A DNA stretch of 64,000 bases, taken from NCBI GenBank assembly GCA_030272155.1, contig CP126192.1, positions 8,714,501 through 8,778,500 on the forward strand. Direction: 5' to 3'. Below the pieces are notes generated by a model. That model saw only the letters and a list, made by a program, of their open reading frames with translations. It did not search any database and had not been told where the DNA came from. This document shows, one piece after another, positions 1 through 12,723 of the stretch (position 1 is the stretch's first letter; every line of letters starts with the position of its first letter). Made by a program: the position numbers and the translations under genes. This stretch comes from Tetradesmus obliquus (taxonomy: Eukaryota; Chlorophyta; Chlorophyceae; Sphaeropleales; Scenedesmaceae).

Positions 1-470
1 GGCTGCATGCAGACAGTGCAGTGGTGCCGGCTGCGTCCAGTCCAGCTCAGCTACTGTCACGGCACCACAGCTGGCCAGGTGAGACTCACTGCCGGCCGCT
101 GTTGGCAGCAGAGTGCGGGTGGGTGCAGAATGCGTGTGCAAGGTGAGGAGCGACCAGGACATTGCAGGAGCCATTAACGTGTTAAACCGCTGCTGGTGCA
201 TACTGCGGACATAACGCGGGATGCTAATGCACACACAGCGATGGTCGACTATGCAAGGGCGATCCCTGACGGGTGCATGCAGGCAACAGCGGCAACGTGG
301 CTGCCAAACCTGCTGCTGCTGCCGCTGCCGCTGCTGCTGCCTCACCTCGCATGGCAGCTGCCGACAGGTTGTTGTCGTAATTGCGCTGCAGCAGCGGCAT
401 CACCTCCGCCACATCAGTCAGCAGCACGTTGGCGCCTGGCCAGCAGCAGCAGCAGCGGCAGAGGCAGCAG

Positions 471-510
<40 letters not shown>

Positions 511-2120
511 GGCAGGGCAGCGGGCACAGTCAGACCAGTATGTGGTGCCACAGGTAATTCAGGGCTCCTGCTGCAGCAGTGCAAGTCTGTTTGTGCTGCT
601 GTCGTGTGCGTTGCATCTGTGCTGTGGCCCTGCTTCCCTTGCCTGCTGCTGCAGGGACTGCCAGCAACCACGGCTGATGCTGACACGCTGCTGCTACCAC
701 GGCCACTGCAAGGTCACCCCAAGCCGCTGCATTCAGCACCCGCAGCTGCACCAGTGTTGCCAAGACCCGTTTCCACCACATGCCTGGCACTCCCCACCCA
801 CCGATGAGTGCAAAGGCCAGCCCCGCCCTCGGAAGAACAAAGCCTCCCCACCCCTCAGCGCCAAGGCCAGCCCCCTTCCTCACCGATGAGTGCAAAGGCC
901 AGCCCCGCCCTCGGAAGAACAAAGCCTCCCCACCCCTCAGCGCCAAGGCTAGCCCCCTTCCTCGCCGATGAGTGCAAAGGCCAGCCCCGCCCTCGGAAGA
1001 ACAAAGCCTCCCCACCCCTCAGCGCCAAGGCCAGCCCCCTTCCTCACCGACGAGTGCAAAGGCCAGCCCTGCCCTCGGAAGAACAAAGCCTCCCCACCCC
1101 TCAGCGCCAAGGCCAGCCCCCTTCCTCACCGATGAGTGCAAAGGCCAGCCCTGCCCTCGGAAGAACAAAGCCTCCCCACCCCTCAGCGCCAAGGCCAGCC
1201 CCCTTCCTCACCGATGAGTGCAAAGGCCAGCCCTGCCCTCGGAAGAACAAAGCCTCCCCACCCCTCAGCGCCAAGGCCAGCCCCCTTCCTCACCGATGAG
1301 TGCAAAGGCCAGCCACACAAGGCCCATGCCCTGACACACACCAGCCACCAATCAGTGCTTACGCTAGCCCCTGGCACTCTAGAACCAACACAGCACCGCA
1401 GCCGCTCACCAATGAGCGAAAAGGCCAGCCCCGCCTGGCCCATGCCCTGATACACACCAGCCACCAATCAGTGCATGTGGCAGCCACGCGTACCTATCAC
1501 CAACAGCGCAGCCATGCACCAGTGAATGCGAAGGCCAGCCCGCACTCCTAAAAACAATAACACAGACAGCCGCTCACCGATGAGTGCGAAGGCCAGCCCC
1601 GCCAGGCCCATGCCTGCGCCCAGCTCTATGGCACGCTTGCCGCTGGCCTTGGGCCGGCTGAACTCGCCCTTGCGCATGTTCTGTGATTGTAGGTGGTGGT
1701 AGCAGGAGGAGCAACAGATAGTTTAACGCACGCAACTGGGGCAGGACGCTGAGACCAAAAGTGCTGGCTGAACTCCCCCTTGCGCATGTTCTGTGATTGT
1801 AGGTGGTGGTGGCAGCAGGAGGAGCAGCAGGGAGTGTAAGTACGAGGGCAGAGGCAGCAGGATGAGGCTGTCAGAGGGCAGCTGAACTCGCCCTTGCACA
1901 TGTTCTGAGTTTGGTTGTAGCAGGGTGGCAGGGCAGGGTAAGGCGCAGGAGCAGTAGGAGGCGGAGTTGCACGCTGCTGTTGTGGATGCACTGTGTCACG
2001 CGCGCATGTATGTACTACTGCTGCCATGAAGCTGATACTCGCGCTGCTGGTGCCTGTGCTGGTTGCAGTGTGCAGCGCAGCTGTCCCGGAAGAACAATAC
2101 CTTCCTCCTTGTGCCGCTGC

Positions 2121-2168
<48 letters not shown>

Positions 2169-2373
2169 GCCTGCTGTGCCTGCTGCTGCTGCGCCTGCTG
2201 CTGTGGGACCCTGCAGTTCCAGGAGTTGTACCCTCCCCCCCCCTCTCCAACCCCCATCGCAACACTGCTGAACAGCTGATTGTGCAGGTTACACTGTGTG
2301 CAGCCATCACATGCAGCAGCAGTGGTGCCGCACCTTCTCAAAGAACTTGGCCAGCACGATGCTGCCACTTGTG

Positions 2374-2409
<36 letters not shown>

Positions 2410-2575
2410 AGAGGCATTGCAGTTCAGAAGTTGTACACTGCGTGTGTACACAGCACGTGCAGCAGCAGTGTCGCCGCACCTTTTCAAAGAACTTGGCCAG
2501 CACGATGCTGGCGTCCCACACCGTGGTGCCCAGGTGCTCACTGCTGGGGTCCTGCGCCAGGCGCAGGTTCACGCT

Positions 2576-2619
<44 letters not shown>

Positions 2620-3009
2620 GGTGCCGTTACGAGTAGCAGCCAACATAACAGTTGCGTTCCTGGTTTGCAGATGTACAGTGCACTGTTGCTGGCTCGTTGC
2701 AGCTGCAGGCTGCCAGTGGGCTGTCATGGGACAGATGCTGCCAGCATATTGTGCAGCTGTTGTATGAACTTGCACATACACTAAACAAGTGCGCTTCCAG
2801 ATATAACATCCACGTGTCCAAGCATCGCAAGGCTTGGCAGCCATCTTGCCAGCTACTGCTGCTGCTGCTGCCGCTGCTGCTGCTACTGCTGCTTCCTGGT
2901 CTGTAGGCCTGCTGCCGCAAAGGGCTCACCCCAAGACCTCCTGCTCTACGATTGTGCTGAAATGGGTGTTCCATCGCTCGAAGGCCTTCGTGTCGGCGTG
3001 TGAGCCCAT
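1..3009 (-). CDS. METTL21-type protein-lysine methyltransferase (3' end beyond window)
   Basis: Minus-strand exons are 3009-2930, 2573-2480, 1680-1578, 435-346 and 98-<1; phases agree throughout (155 residues visible). The start is the ATG at 3009. The sequence shows a TTVWDASIVLAKFFEKN block (residues 43-59), which opens plant Methyltransf_16/METTL21 proteins. SAM motif I is ELGAGMGLAGLAF (77-89). The acidic motif is LLTDVAEV (D100), followed by an LLQRN helix and ELDW (140-143). Family members methylate lysines of chaperones or elongation factors in the cytosol; the substrate here cannot be inferred. Exon 5 is entered at the acceptor before position 98; a nearby alternative acceptor is possible. 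The introns hold many copies of exon-2 and exon-3 edges (see repeats). The catalytic C-terminus lies outside the window, so completeness is unknown. Confidence 0.85.
803..1314. repeat. 82-bp tandem array, six full copies plus a partial
   Basis: The unit has a period of 82 bp with starts at 803, 885, 967, 1049, 1131, 1213 and a partial copy at 1295. Read on the minus strand, each unit begins with the last ~25 bases of methyltransferase exon 3 followed by its GTGAG donor. Looser copies lie near 1412-1450 and 1526-1545. The array fills intron 3, directly downstream of the true donor at 1577. Long ORFs across it are artefacts of the repeat. Confidence 0.9.
1764..1914 (-). repeat. Two copies of the 5' edge of methyltransferase exon 3
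   Basis: Around 1770-1812 and 1884-1914 the minus strand repeats the acceptor and first codons of exon 3 (reading NMRKGEF or NMCKGEF), about 120 and 230 bp upstream of the true exon start at 1680. They are decoy acceptors inside intron 2. Confidence 0.8.
2114..2170. repeat. (CTG)n microsatellite
   Basis: A run of CTG/GCT triplets, with further tracts at about 2379-2410 (CTG) and 2577-2620 (CAG). The last abuts the acceptor of methyltransferase exon 2 at 2573; in the sense of that gene it reads CTG. Confidence 0.9.
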
Positions 3010-3796
3010 GCTGTGGGCGGTAATTGGCTACGCGTGCGTGCTACTAATGACTAGCGAAGGCTGTCACGACTCAAATAACAATCGTGCATTTGAGTGCGAC
3101 AACTGAACATGAAAAGCCTATGGTGGCAGGTGATTTTCGACATCACGTCAGTGTCAGGGCTGCACCGGTCAAGCTGCTGGTCAAGCCTGACTGGATGCCA
3201 GGCCTTGGCCTTAGGGCACAGGAAAAACATCCGTGCCTCTGATAGCAATATACTGGAATCGTAGTTATGTTGGTCTGTGCTCTAAACCTTCAGCATTCAA
3301 GGCGGCCAGCTGCAGCGCATGTGAGCGAGTGAGTGTGCAGCAGTTCAGCAAGTTTCATGCGGAGTCTGAGTTTCAAGTAGTATCTAACGGTATGGAATGC
3401 ATAGGACTGGCATGGTATGGCCTTTGAAGCTCTGACGGCAAACAGGATCATGCCACCAGTGATGCTGCAAGCCCCGCGCAGTGCCCACTGTGGGGCAAGT
3501 GACTGGCACCACATCAGAAACCGTGCTTCACCATCACAGTTGTGCTATGATCACGCGAATATGCAGCACAAACTGCAGGATATTGTGAACGTAGCCCTGA
3601 ATTTTAGGTGATGCGGTCACGGGGTGTGGAGGGGAAGGCCAACCACCTCCAGCTGTCAGTCATCACAAAAAGTGTCACTCCGAAGCCACCGACCCTGCAG
3701 GCCTCGATGGCACTCAATGTCAGCAATTCAAAGCGGCGAGCGTTTTAGACTACGCTCATCGCTGTTGCCGACTCCACGGAACAGAACGGCAGCAAA
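3010..3796. promoter_or_regulatory. Divergent intergenic region, methyltransferase / FAS1 gene
   Basis: These 787 bp separate two start codons pointing away from each other, so they should hold both promoters and 5' UTRs. No TATA box or other defined element could be identified with confidence, and no coding exon was seen. Confidence 0.5.
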
Positions 3797-5882
3797 ATGC
3801 GAGTCCAAGTCGGAGCAGTTGTAATGCTTGGGGCCCTGCTGGCGCTAGCGCAGCATGCACAGGTACACTAAACTTACCTAATCGTATATAAATGTTGTTT
3901 TACGCTGCGATGTCAGCCGCTGGACGTGAACTTGCTGTGATGAGCAGCTTGCTTCCGAAAGGGCTGCAGGTCTGACAGCAGGGCTCATGATGTGCAGGCA
4001 CAACCAAGCGCCTCGTTCAGCTGGATGAGGAACAACGACCGTACAACGTGAGCAGCTGTGGGAGGACAGCAGCAGCGGCAGAGCAGCTGAGACAATGGCA
4101 GCAGCGACAGCAGCAGTAGCACCAGCAGCAGCTAGCAGCACTGCTTACTCCTATGTCAGTGCTGCAATTGTTTCGTACTAAAAAATCTTATTCGCAGCAT
4201 GTCGGTGGCTTAAGTAGCCACAGCTTACCCTGCTTACAGCCAGTCTGTGGTCATGGTGACGTAGCCGCATCAAGCCCCCTCAGCAGCAGCAGTGCAGACA
4301 GCCACCATAGGTGACAGCAGGCTGGACAAGACATGATGTGACTGAGGCATCATCAGATGCGCTATCGCAGCTGTGGGCTAATGCTCTTGATGGGTGGCCT
4401 GATGTTGCTGCTGGTGATGTTGTCCGACAATTCAACTGACCACCCACGCTGCTGACAGCTCCCTCTGCTGGCTGTGATGCTGGCGCTCACGCCTGCATGT
4501 TTCAATGCTGAATAACATGAGTTGCATGCCGTTCTAAGCACAATATTGTTTGCTGGTTGTGCCACCGCAGCTGGATCAAGCTGCTGAACACGCTGGACAT
4601 CACGGAGCAGAACATCCCCAGCAATGCACCCATGACGGCGCTCGTGCCATCCAACAAGGTGACACGCAGCACAGCAGCCGCTCTACCTGCGTAAATTTAG
4701 CATCAGCAGCAGCAGCAACAGCCGCAGCTGTGCCCGCTTGCCAGCAGCAGCAGCAGCAGCAGCCGCCCTGCAGGCAGCAGAGGTGGCAGGCTGTCACCAA
4801 CAGCAGCGCAGCAGCCTCATATGGAAAGCAACAGCAGCAGCCCTGCTGACAGCAGCTGGTGCGGTGGTTGCTGTTTGAACAAGCAGCAGGCCAGCTGCCT
4901 GCTGGCCAGAACAGCAGCGCTTGCAGTGGGCTGTGCTGTACCGCCCCTGCCGAGCTGCAGCAGGCACCAAGCAGCTGCAGCCAGGTAGCCGCCCGTGACG
5001 CCTGGCTCCGACTGCTACTTTGAATTGAGGTCAAGCTGCTGCAGCTGCTTCTGTTGCATCCTGTAGCAGCAGCCGGCAGGTTGCAGAGATCATAGTAGTC
5101 AAACAGAAAAAAGTGGGCCGCGCTCCGCTGTGCTGCGTGTGGCTCTGCGTCGGCCCTCACTTGCTGCCTGCCTGCCTGTTCTTGGTTGGACGTGTTGTCT
5201 GACCAGGCTGTGGCGGCGTTCCTGAGCCGGCTGGGCATGACTGAGGACGAGTTTGTGAAGCGCAAGGAGCTGGTGGACCTGGTCACTGCCTACCACGTCA
5301 TCCCAGGTGAATGTCTCTCAATCGCGCTGTGGATGCATGTTAGCATGCATAACGCTGGTATTACTCTTCACCTGCATGTTATAACATATCAAGCGCAAGA
5401 GAGCTGGTGGACCTGGTCACTGCCTACCACATCATCCCAGGTGGGAGCCAGCTTGCACTTTCTGACCTGCAACTGCTGTGCAAACAAGCTTGTACATAGC
5501 TAGTGGACCTAGATACATCATGTCATCCCAGGTGGGGCATATGGATTGATATTGCAGCACGCTGCCGACAAAAGCAATGTGTGCGTGCAAATGTCTGGTG
5601 GGCATGTTTCATTGCCTACCACGTCATCCGATGTGGAAAGTGTGTGACAGCACGCCAAAGTTGCAGGCTTGTGCTTGCATGCCAAATGCTGTCTGACATG
5701 GTCAGCCCGGCAGCCCTGCCACAGGTGCATGCATCCTGCGCAAGCATACCATCCCAGCCGTTCCTCTTCATCAAACAGTGATGTGGCGGTTGTGGCTGCT
5801 GCTGTTGCCGTAGGCTTCCAGGCAAAAGGCCCTTGGGACATCCCTGAGAACCCCACGCTGGCAGTCACAGGTGCGCCCTGGC

Positions 5883-5927
<45 letters not shown>

Positions 5928-6949
5928 CACGCAGCTTCTGCTGTAAAGGTAGCACCTGGGAGCTGGGTTAGGAACAGCCACTCCAGTAAGCGTGAGGGCG
6001 CATAGCCAAGCTGTTGGTTCTGCATAGAAGCTGTTGGCTAGGACTGCTGCACCTCCTGCAAAGTGGCAGTGGTGGTGTACTCAGTACACTGTACTGCACC
6101 TGCTGCCTGTACTGCTGCCTGTACTGCTGCTGCTGCTGCTGCACCCACACCTGCACCTGCTGCTGCATGCAGCCGACGTGAACTACGCGCTGCGCTTCTA
6201 CCGCAACAGCAGCGCAGCGTGGGTCAAGGACACGCAAGGCAACGATGCGCTGCTGGAGGCGCGCCCGCTGCAGTTTGGCCGCATCAGCGTCATCCCCATC
6301 AGCAGGGTGCTGCTGAGCGGCGGGTGAGGCGGCGGGGAGGTTGTGCAGTGTTTGGGCAGTTTTGGGCTAGTGGCTAAAGCATGAATGACCCATGGCGCCA
6401 GACAACCTGTCACATAACACGTGTTACGTGGTAATGAGTTGCTGCCAACTCATTCGCCTGTGCTGCTGCCATCACACAGGAGCCCCTCCCAGATTCTGTC
6501 TGTTCAACTGCCCCCTCTCTTATATCACACACAGCTTGCGCTCACCCCTGCACCTGCGTTTGCTGTTGCCCCTGGTGCTGCAGGTATTTCTTCAACGGCG
6601 GGGACGCGCTGCGCTACTACCCGCAATGGTCCCACGCAGCTGCCTTTGCCACTGCAGCAGGCTCGCCGGAGCATGCGGTGGGCAACGGTGACGTCACATT
6701 CCTTGTGCCAGGTGAGCTGCTAGGGGCCAGCTGCAGTACCTCTGCTGTCACAACTCAGGCGTGCTGAATTGTGATCTGCATAGCATGAAGACGGTGCTCT
6801 GTAGCCGTCAGCTTATGGCTGCAGTGTGCTGCAGTGCTGGCGGCTGGTGGCGACCCGCCATGCTTTGCAGGTCTCTTTTTGCACACCGCTACATGCCTGG
6901 TCCCTGCTAGTGGGTGGTGGTGCTGTGTTGCCTATGCAGTGCCTTCACA

Positions 6950-7027
<78 letters not shown>

Positions 7028-7225
7028 AGACAACGCCGCCTTTGACAAGGCTGGCGCCGCCCTGCAGTCGCTCAGCGCTGAGGCCAAGGCTGCTCACGTG
7101 CTGTACAGCGCCACTGCCCCTGCCAAGCACATCCCCAGCCAGCTGGCAGCCAGCGGCAGCATACAGACGCTGCTGCCCAACCACTACCTGCGCGTGATGA
7201 TGAGCACAGGGTGAGTGATGGCAGT

Positions 7226-7259
<34 letters not shown>

Positions 7260-9239
7260 GTTTCCATGTGTCATCAACTGGGTCCTGCTTCCTGCTGCTG
7301 CCAGTGCTCCAAGGTACCTGTACATCTGCACTTCTGCATTTTGTTTTGGTAGCAGTGTCAACCTCGCAGTGGCATGGCAAGGCACGTTGACATACAGGCA
7401 GAGTGCAAGTGCCAGGGTGTTGCCTAGTGTCGTGATGATGACAGTGCCTAGCTTGCCGCTGCTGCTGCTGCTGCCGTGCAGTGCTGCTGGTCAGCCCCCT
7501 GTGGTGAAGTTCATACCTGAGGAAGGGCCCGCAGCCAGCGTGACCATCTTCAACATCTACGTGGGCCGGGTGAGCGCCAGCAGCAGTGGGCAGCAGCAGG
7601 TGGCAGCCGCAGCAGCAAGCAGCGGCATGCAGCAGGGCATGCCAGGTGTTCTGCCTGCTTTTTGAAGGTGCCTGTCATGCATGCTGCAGCTGTGGGTAGA
7701 CGTTATGTGCATGGGGTATGCACTGTGGTGCTGTGTGAGGGCTGGCACAAAAAAACATCCAGTACGTTCGGTGCCCTTCTCCTGGTTCAGCGCGCTGGTG
7801 GTCCAACCGCCAGCAGTGCTGACAACCGCGCTCCTGCAGCTGTGTGATGCTTGCTGAGTGGTTCTGCCTGCCGTGCCGCGGTTGTTCCCAGCAGCAGCCT
7901 GTGCCCTACATGGCTATACAGTTGCCGACTACGCATGTATACTGCACATGAACCGCAGGGCATCTTCCAGGGCATCGACGGCTTACTGAACCCCAATTGT
8001 TACTTTGTTTCTAAACCCAATGCAGGGCATCTTCCAGGGCATCGACCGCCTGCTGAACCCCAAGCTGGCGGGCCAGGGCATCGCTGACGTGAAGCGGCCC
8101 AAGCAGCTGCCAGCGGGGCGGCGGCTGCTGCTGGATGACGCGCAAGAGGATGGTGGGTGGTACTGTTTTTGCAGGCACAGGCAGGACAGCTGTTTTACAT
8201 GAGTAGTCGGCAATCGTATAGTCATGTAGGGCACAGGCTGCTGCTGGCTGCAGCGCACGAGAACCGTGGGTGGAGCACGAAGTGGGCAGGGCAACGGCAC
8301 ACACGCATTGGAGGCGTTGAAGCGGCCACATTGTAATGCCTGCACCTGTCAAGGGGCTTGCTAAAGTCCGGAAGCAGGCTATGCTTCCTGTTGTACAACC
8401 GTTGGCAGGTATCGGATGCAATTATTTCTTCATTGACAACTTCAAAATGATGCCAGGCAACCTCAACAGCTGCTGCTGCTGCTGCTGCTGCTGTTTGTGT
8501 GCCTGTGCAGCCGCTGCTGGCGCAGGCAGGTTGCTGCTGGCTGCCAACGCCTCGCCAGGCTTCTACCAGGGCAGTGCCAACACCATGGCAGCCAGCAACA
8601 CAGCAGCAGCCATTGCAGACGCTGCCAATGGCCGCATCCCAGCAAGCTACGCCACCAGGTGGGCGGATGGCACACTCCAGGCCAATGCAACAATGAAGAA
8701 TTGAAATATTCACCACTTAGGTATAGCCGTTCTAGACCAGTAAAAAAGGAGACTGTATGAACTGTACGCGACGTACGTTGGCTGTATGCTCGCTTATGAG
8801 TTGTTTAAGCCGCCGGCGGCCTTCCCACCAGCTATGCCACCAGATGATCTGGCCATCCACACTGTGTGCAGCCACAACATGCCGGTGCAGTGGCGTGAGT
8901 GGGCGCGCTCAAGGCCAGTCACGCTGCAGAGCTCCTGCATTACCTCCAAAATGCTGCTCCCAACGTGATGCAGTGCGTGCAACTGCTGCCCATGCTCTGT
9001 GTTTGTGCTTGCCCGCACTGCTTGCTGCCGCCTGCTGCGCAAACGTGCATGCCAGTTACGGCAAAGCCATGAGCAAGTCAGTCAAGTTGCTGCCCGCTGC
9101 CTGAAACCATGTGTTTGGATGTTTGATACTGCGTTTGCTGTTGTGCTTGCTGCTGCCTGATGCCAGGTATGGCACAGCCATGACCAAGTCGGTCAAGTGC
9201 TACAACTGCTTCCTGTGGGCAGACTCACAGCAGCCTTGA
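3797..9239 (+). CDS. Secreted fasciclin (FAS1) two-domain protein
   Basis: Twelve exons: 3797-3862, 3998-4047, 4571-4658, 5207-5306, 5814-5870, 6173-6323, 6584-6711, 7030-7210, 7482-7569, 8026-8152, 8511-8658, 9167-9239. They total 1257 nt, 418 aa, with all phases consistent. Exon 1 encodes a signal peptide (MRVQVGAVVMLGALLALAQ). FAS1 domain 1 spans about residues 39-172 (TALVPSNKAV near 62; TAYHVIPG near 95; ISVIPISRVLL at the end). Domain 2 spans about 175-315 (VTFLVPDNAAF near 208; closing GIDRLLNP). A roughly 100-residue tail follows with no clear TM or GPI signal. FAS1 domains mediate adhesion in extracellular matrices, so a wall or matrix role is likely. The two short exons at 3998 and 5814 are inferred from phase and motif continuity. 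Introns carry copies of exon edges (5399-5640, 7960-8000, 9043-9105). Confidence 0.85.
5395..5640 (+). repeat. Copies of FAS1 exon-4 3' edge with donor
   Basis: The last ~45 bases of exon 4 (KELVDLVTAYHVIPG) with the GT donor recur almost intact at 5399-5446, and in decayed form near 5500-5535 and 5610-5640, all in the intron just downstream of the true donor at 5307. Confidence 0.8.
6951..7028 (+). repeat. (CTG)~26 tract abutting a 3' splice site
   Basis: An almost pure CTG run ends in CTGCAG and merges directly into the exon beginning at 7030, so it occupies the polypyrimidine-tract position of that acceptor. Confidence 0.9.
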
Positions 9240-11020
9240 GGGAAGCAGCAGGAAAGCAGCAAGCAGCAGCGGCAGCAGCAAGGGTGCCGGTGAGCCAGCA
9301 GGGGCCCTCAGCAGGCACATCCTGCTGCTGCTGCTATTGGCCCCCACAGCCAGGCCTTGCGGGGCCTGTGGGGTTCCAGACGCTGCGGCACAGCGCAAGC
9401 TGGCAGTCAGGGCAGCGCAACCTAGCAGTTGTGTAGCGGCTGCTGCTGCGGCGGCGGCGGCGGATGATCGTCTCTGTTCAGCCGCTGGCAGCGTGTGAGC
9501 CGCCAGCCAATGGCGATGCAGCAGGTGTGACTGCACCGCTTAACCTGTTGGTGTGGTAGAGAACAGTACTTACGTGGTGGCGTGGGCGGGGGGACAGGTT
9601 CTGCAGGAAAAGGGCAGCAGTGCATGTGCTGCAAAACTGCCAGAGAAAAACACTGTGACTGTTGTTCTGTAGCAGCCATACTTGGTTTGAGTAACAGGTG
9701 GAGCATGTACTGCAACGTATGTAATGTGGCAGGTGGTGCTGCAGTAAGCACTGCCTGTAGCTGAACTGTGTTTGAGCGCATGTGACCAATGGCAGCAATC
9801 TGTGGACAGTGGGTTGTTGATGCAGCCAGTGGCCGGTGTTCTGAGATCATGAACCAACACCTGGCGTTGCAGTTGTTTTGCCTGTTAAATTCAGCTGAAA
9901 ACGTCACTGCAAAGTGATATGTACTGTGCCATGCGCTAGCATGTGTCGAGTAGTGCAGTTTGGGCTTGGTGAGCAGCGCCAGTAGGTAGAGGTTGCGCAC
10001 TTCTGTTTTACTGAGGGCAGAGGATACTTGTTGCTGTGCTCGGTTGCATTACGGTTTCTATGACCTGCCCCCCTGGTTGCTTGATTGCGGGGCTGAACAC
10101 CTTTGGCAGCTGATTGATGTGCGAGAAGGGGTTTGGGCGGTGCTGGTGTGGCTGGCAGATGTGATGCCCTGATCGAAGGCAGCAGCTGCCATCAGCTGGC
10201 ACGCAAAGCAGTGCTGGCATGGCCAGTCTCTGCTTTATTGATTTGTTTTTGATAATGAATCTACGACGTGATCATTCTGTCTCTGCTTCGTCACCCATCG
10301 TGAGCAGCAGGTTTCTAGAGACAGCAGATCTGCTCTGGTGGGGTGGGGAGCACTGCTGGCAGCGTTGGAACCATCGCGACCTGAAGGGCACCTACTTTGT
10401 TTGCAGGTCAACCCCTGCATTCATTCTTTGCCTTTGATCAGAAGATGTGACATATGGGCGTGTACATGTGGCAGTGATGCTACATGCTTGCACTCCAGGC
10501 ATGGGCGGCTGCTCATGGTGCTGCAGGCAGTTGTTATCCTGCCGACTTTTGAACATGGCTATGCCCAAACTGTGCACTGTAACTGCTCTTTGCTATCTGG
10601 CTACTGGTCGTTCTAGCAGAGAGTTCTGGTTGTTGAAGTACTGCTGGTCCCGTACCAGTGCCTGTCAAGTCACCAAGGTGGACCAAGGTTCGGCCCCTGA
10701 CGCACATACAGCGCCAAGCCCGGTTCGTAGACTAGCATATGCCCTTAAAATGCTGTTCTATTACGCTTCAAGGTTGAATAGGTTGCAGTGCTGCTCAGGA
10801 CAGGTTTGCGTGCGATGTTATGTCACGTGGAACCCAACCTACCGACCACACCGCCTCGTCAAGTGCATTACGGCAAGAAAATAAAACACGCCCACCAGAA
10901 ATCGTAGAACACACGGCGAAAGCCAAGATCTCCGAGTGAAGTGCACTGTTGGTTGCTGAAACTGCTTTCAGCTTCTGCTCTTCCACGAAGTTGCCTCACC
11001 AAGCCCCAGCCGTTGACACA
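9240..11020. other. Intergenic, no gene recognised
   Basis: This stretch should include the FAS1 3' UTR, with a TGTAA polyadenylation signal at 9720-9724, and the FAX promoter. ORFs here have no recognisable domains and no consistent splice context. Confidence 0.5.
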
Positions 11021-12647
11021 ATGTTGGCAACCAGAAGATGTACAATAGTTGGTTGCAGCTTGCGCTTGGCCCCACTCAGACCAGCAGCAGCACTGGGCCG
11101 CTGCGCAGCAACAGCGAGCAGATCAGCAGCATCGCGCCCCTGGTTGCCCCATCAGCCACTGCAAAACACCTGGGTGGTCAATGCAGGTGGGCTTCTCCTG
11201 AGTTGTAGGACAGCGTATGTATGTCAGCAGCTGTGGCGCTGCAGTGCACGAAATTCAGCAGTAGCTCCAACCGTGTGTGCCGCCACACTGGCAGTTGGCA
11301 GGACTGCCTGTTGCTGTGCACACCAAGCATTCATGGCAGGAGTGGACACCTGTTGCAACGCCCTACTGCGCATTATTATGCATTGATGCACCATGTCTTA
11401 CATACCATAATGCTGCTGCAGCGTCTTTTGGAGGGTCTGGCAGCGGTAGTGGCAGCAGCGGAGGCAGTGGCGGTGGCAGCGGCGGTGCAGGAGGCAGCAG
11501 CAGCAGCGGCGATAACAGCAGCCCTCACCGCATGCGGCCGTGGACGCTGGCCTACGCGCTGCTGCTGGCTGGTGAGAGTTGGGGCGACATCGCAGCAGCA
11601 GCGCAGCAGTAGGCAGGCAGTTTGCGGCAGTTGCTGCTGACTGCAAGCGCTGCAGGAGTAGAAAATGCCGTGCATTCAGCTGGCGTGCTGCTGGGCAACG
11701 GCAGCTGTAACCCAGGCAGCTGATGTGCTGATACGCAGCAAAGCACATATTGCACCAGCAGCAGCACAGCGACAGCCGCAGCATGCTTGCATGGTTGGTT
11801 TCCTTGCACAGCCATGCAGCATGCATGTGCCCAGGCAGCAGCGCAGTAGAGCGCCACGCCCTCACTACACATGCTGCAGCTGCTTGTGCCATCAGCTGCT
11901 TTCAACCCTCGAACACCCAAACAACACAGCGCACACGCACTGCTGCTCGCGTGCTTGCTTGCGCGTGCTTTACAAGGGCAGCAATATTCAAATGCAACCT
12001 GCATATCATTGCCGTTCACAGTGCTGCTCATGTTCCTACAACTACCCCCTGCAGCTGGCGGCGTGATGGCGTACGCAAAGAAGGGCAGCAATGTTCAATT
12101 GCAACCTGCATAACCACTCTGCTAACGCACTGCTGCTCATGTTTCATTCACAATATGCGTGCAGCTGGCGGCGTGATGGCGTGCGTGAAGAAGGGCTCCA
12201 CCAAGTCATGTTGATATTCAAACCTGCTTGACCTGTCTTTTACCACCGCTGCTAATGGTCCTTTTGCCACCCTGTGCAGCTGGCGGCGTGATGGCGTACG
12301 TGAGGATAGAACACACACACTGCTGCTGCTCATGTAGTGGATGATGCGTTGCCTGTGTTTGCTTGTGTGCTTTTGCAGCCGGTGGCGTGATGGCGTACGT
12401 AAAGAAGGGCTCCACCAAGTCGCTCACCTCTGCAGGCGGCGCAGCGCTCATCCTGGCCCTGTCAGCACGCAGCATGGTGGGCCCAGCAGCCAAAGGCAGC
12501 CTGGCGGTGTGCCTGGCCATCGCGCTGCTGCTGAGCGTGATCATGTGCGGCCGCTACAGCCGCACGCGCAAGGTCATGCCTGCGGGGTTGACGGCGGGTG
12601 TGTCGCTGGCCATGGCTGCCGCCTACCTGGGGTGCCTGTTTGCGTGA
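11021..12647 (+). CDS. FAX-like (Tmemb_14) plastid membrane protein
   Basis: Exons 11021-11186, 11422-11571 and 12379-12647 total 585 nt, 194 aa, in phase. Residues 1-55 are rich in Ala, Arg and Ser with few acidic residues, like a chloroplast transit peptide. Residues ~57-90 form a Gly/Ser low-complexity linker. After this come four hydrophobic helices of the Tmemb_14 fold, starting PWTLAYALLLAGGVMAYVKKGS and ending AYLGCLFA at the stop. Plant FAX proteins of this family export fatty acids from the plastid inner envelope; that role is inferred from family membership and the transit-like N-terminus. The mitochondrial or ER TMEM14 type is the alternative. Three decoy copies of the exon-3 acceptor edge precede the true exon, and two copies of the stop-codon edge follow it. 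A TGTAA signal lies at 12967-12971. Confidence 0.82.
12050..12310 (+). repeat. Three decoy copies of the FAX exon-3 5' edge
   Basis: Starting near 12055, 12166 and 12281, the acceptor and first codons of exon 3 (GGVMAYxKKGS, with small changes) are repeated at ~110-bp spacing before the true acceptor at 12378. The third copy diverges after MAYV. Confidence 0.85.
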
Positions 12648-12723
12648 TGTACCAGTTCATTGTGTTGGGTTGATTGGCGGCAAGGATGCCCGCATTGGGA
12701 CACAGAGAGATGGTCACAAGCCA

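Noticed and set aside
2027..2271. Plus-strand ORF starting with a signal-peptide-like MKLILALLVPVLVAVCSA and polyAla
   Set aside because: It lies antisense in a methyltransferase intron, quickly becomes a CTG-repeat product, and has no recognisable downstream exon.
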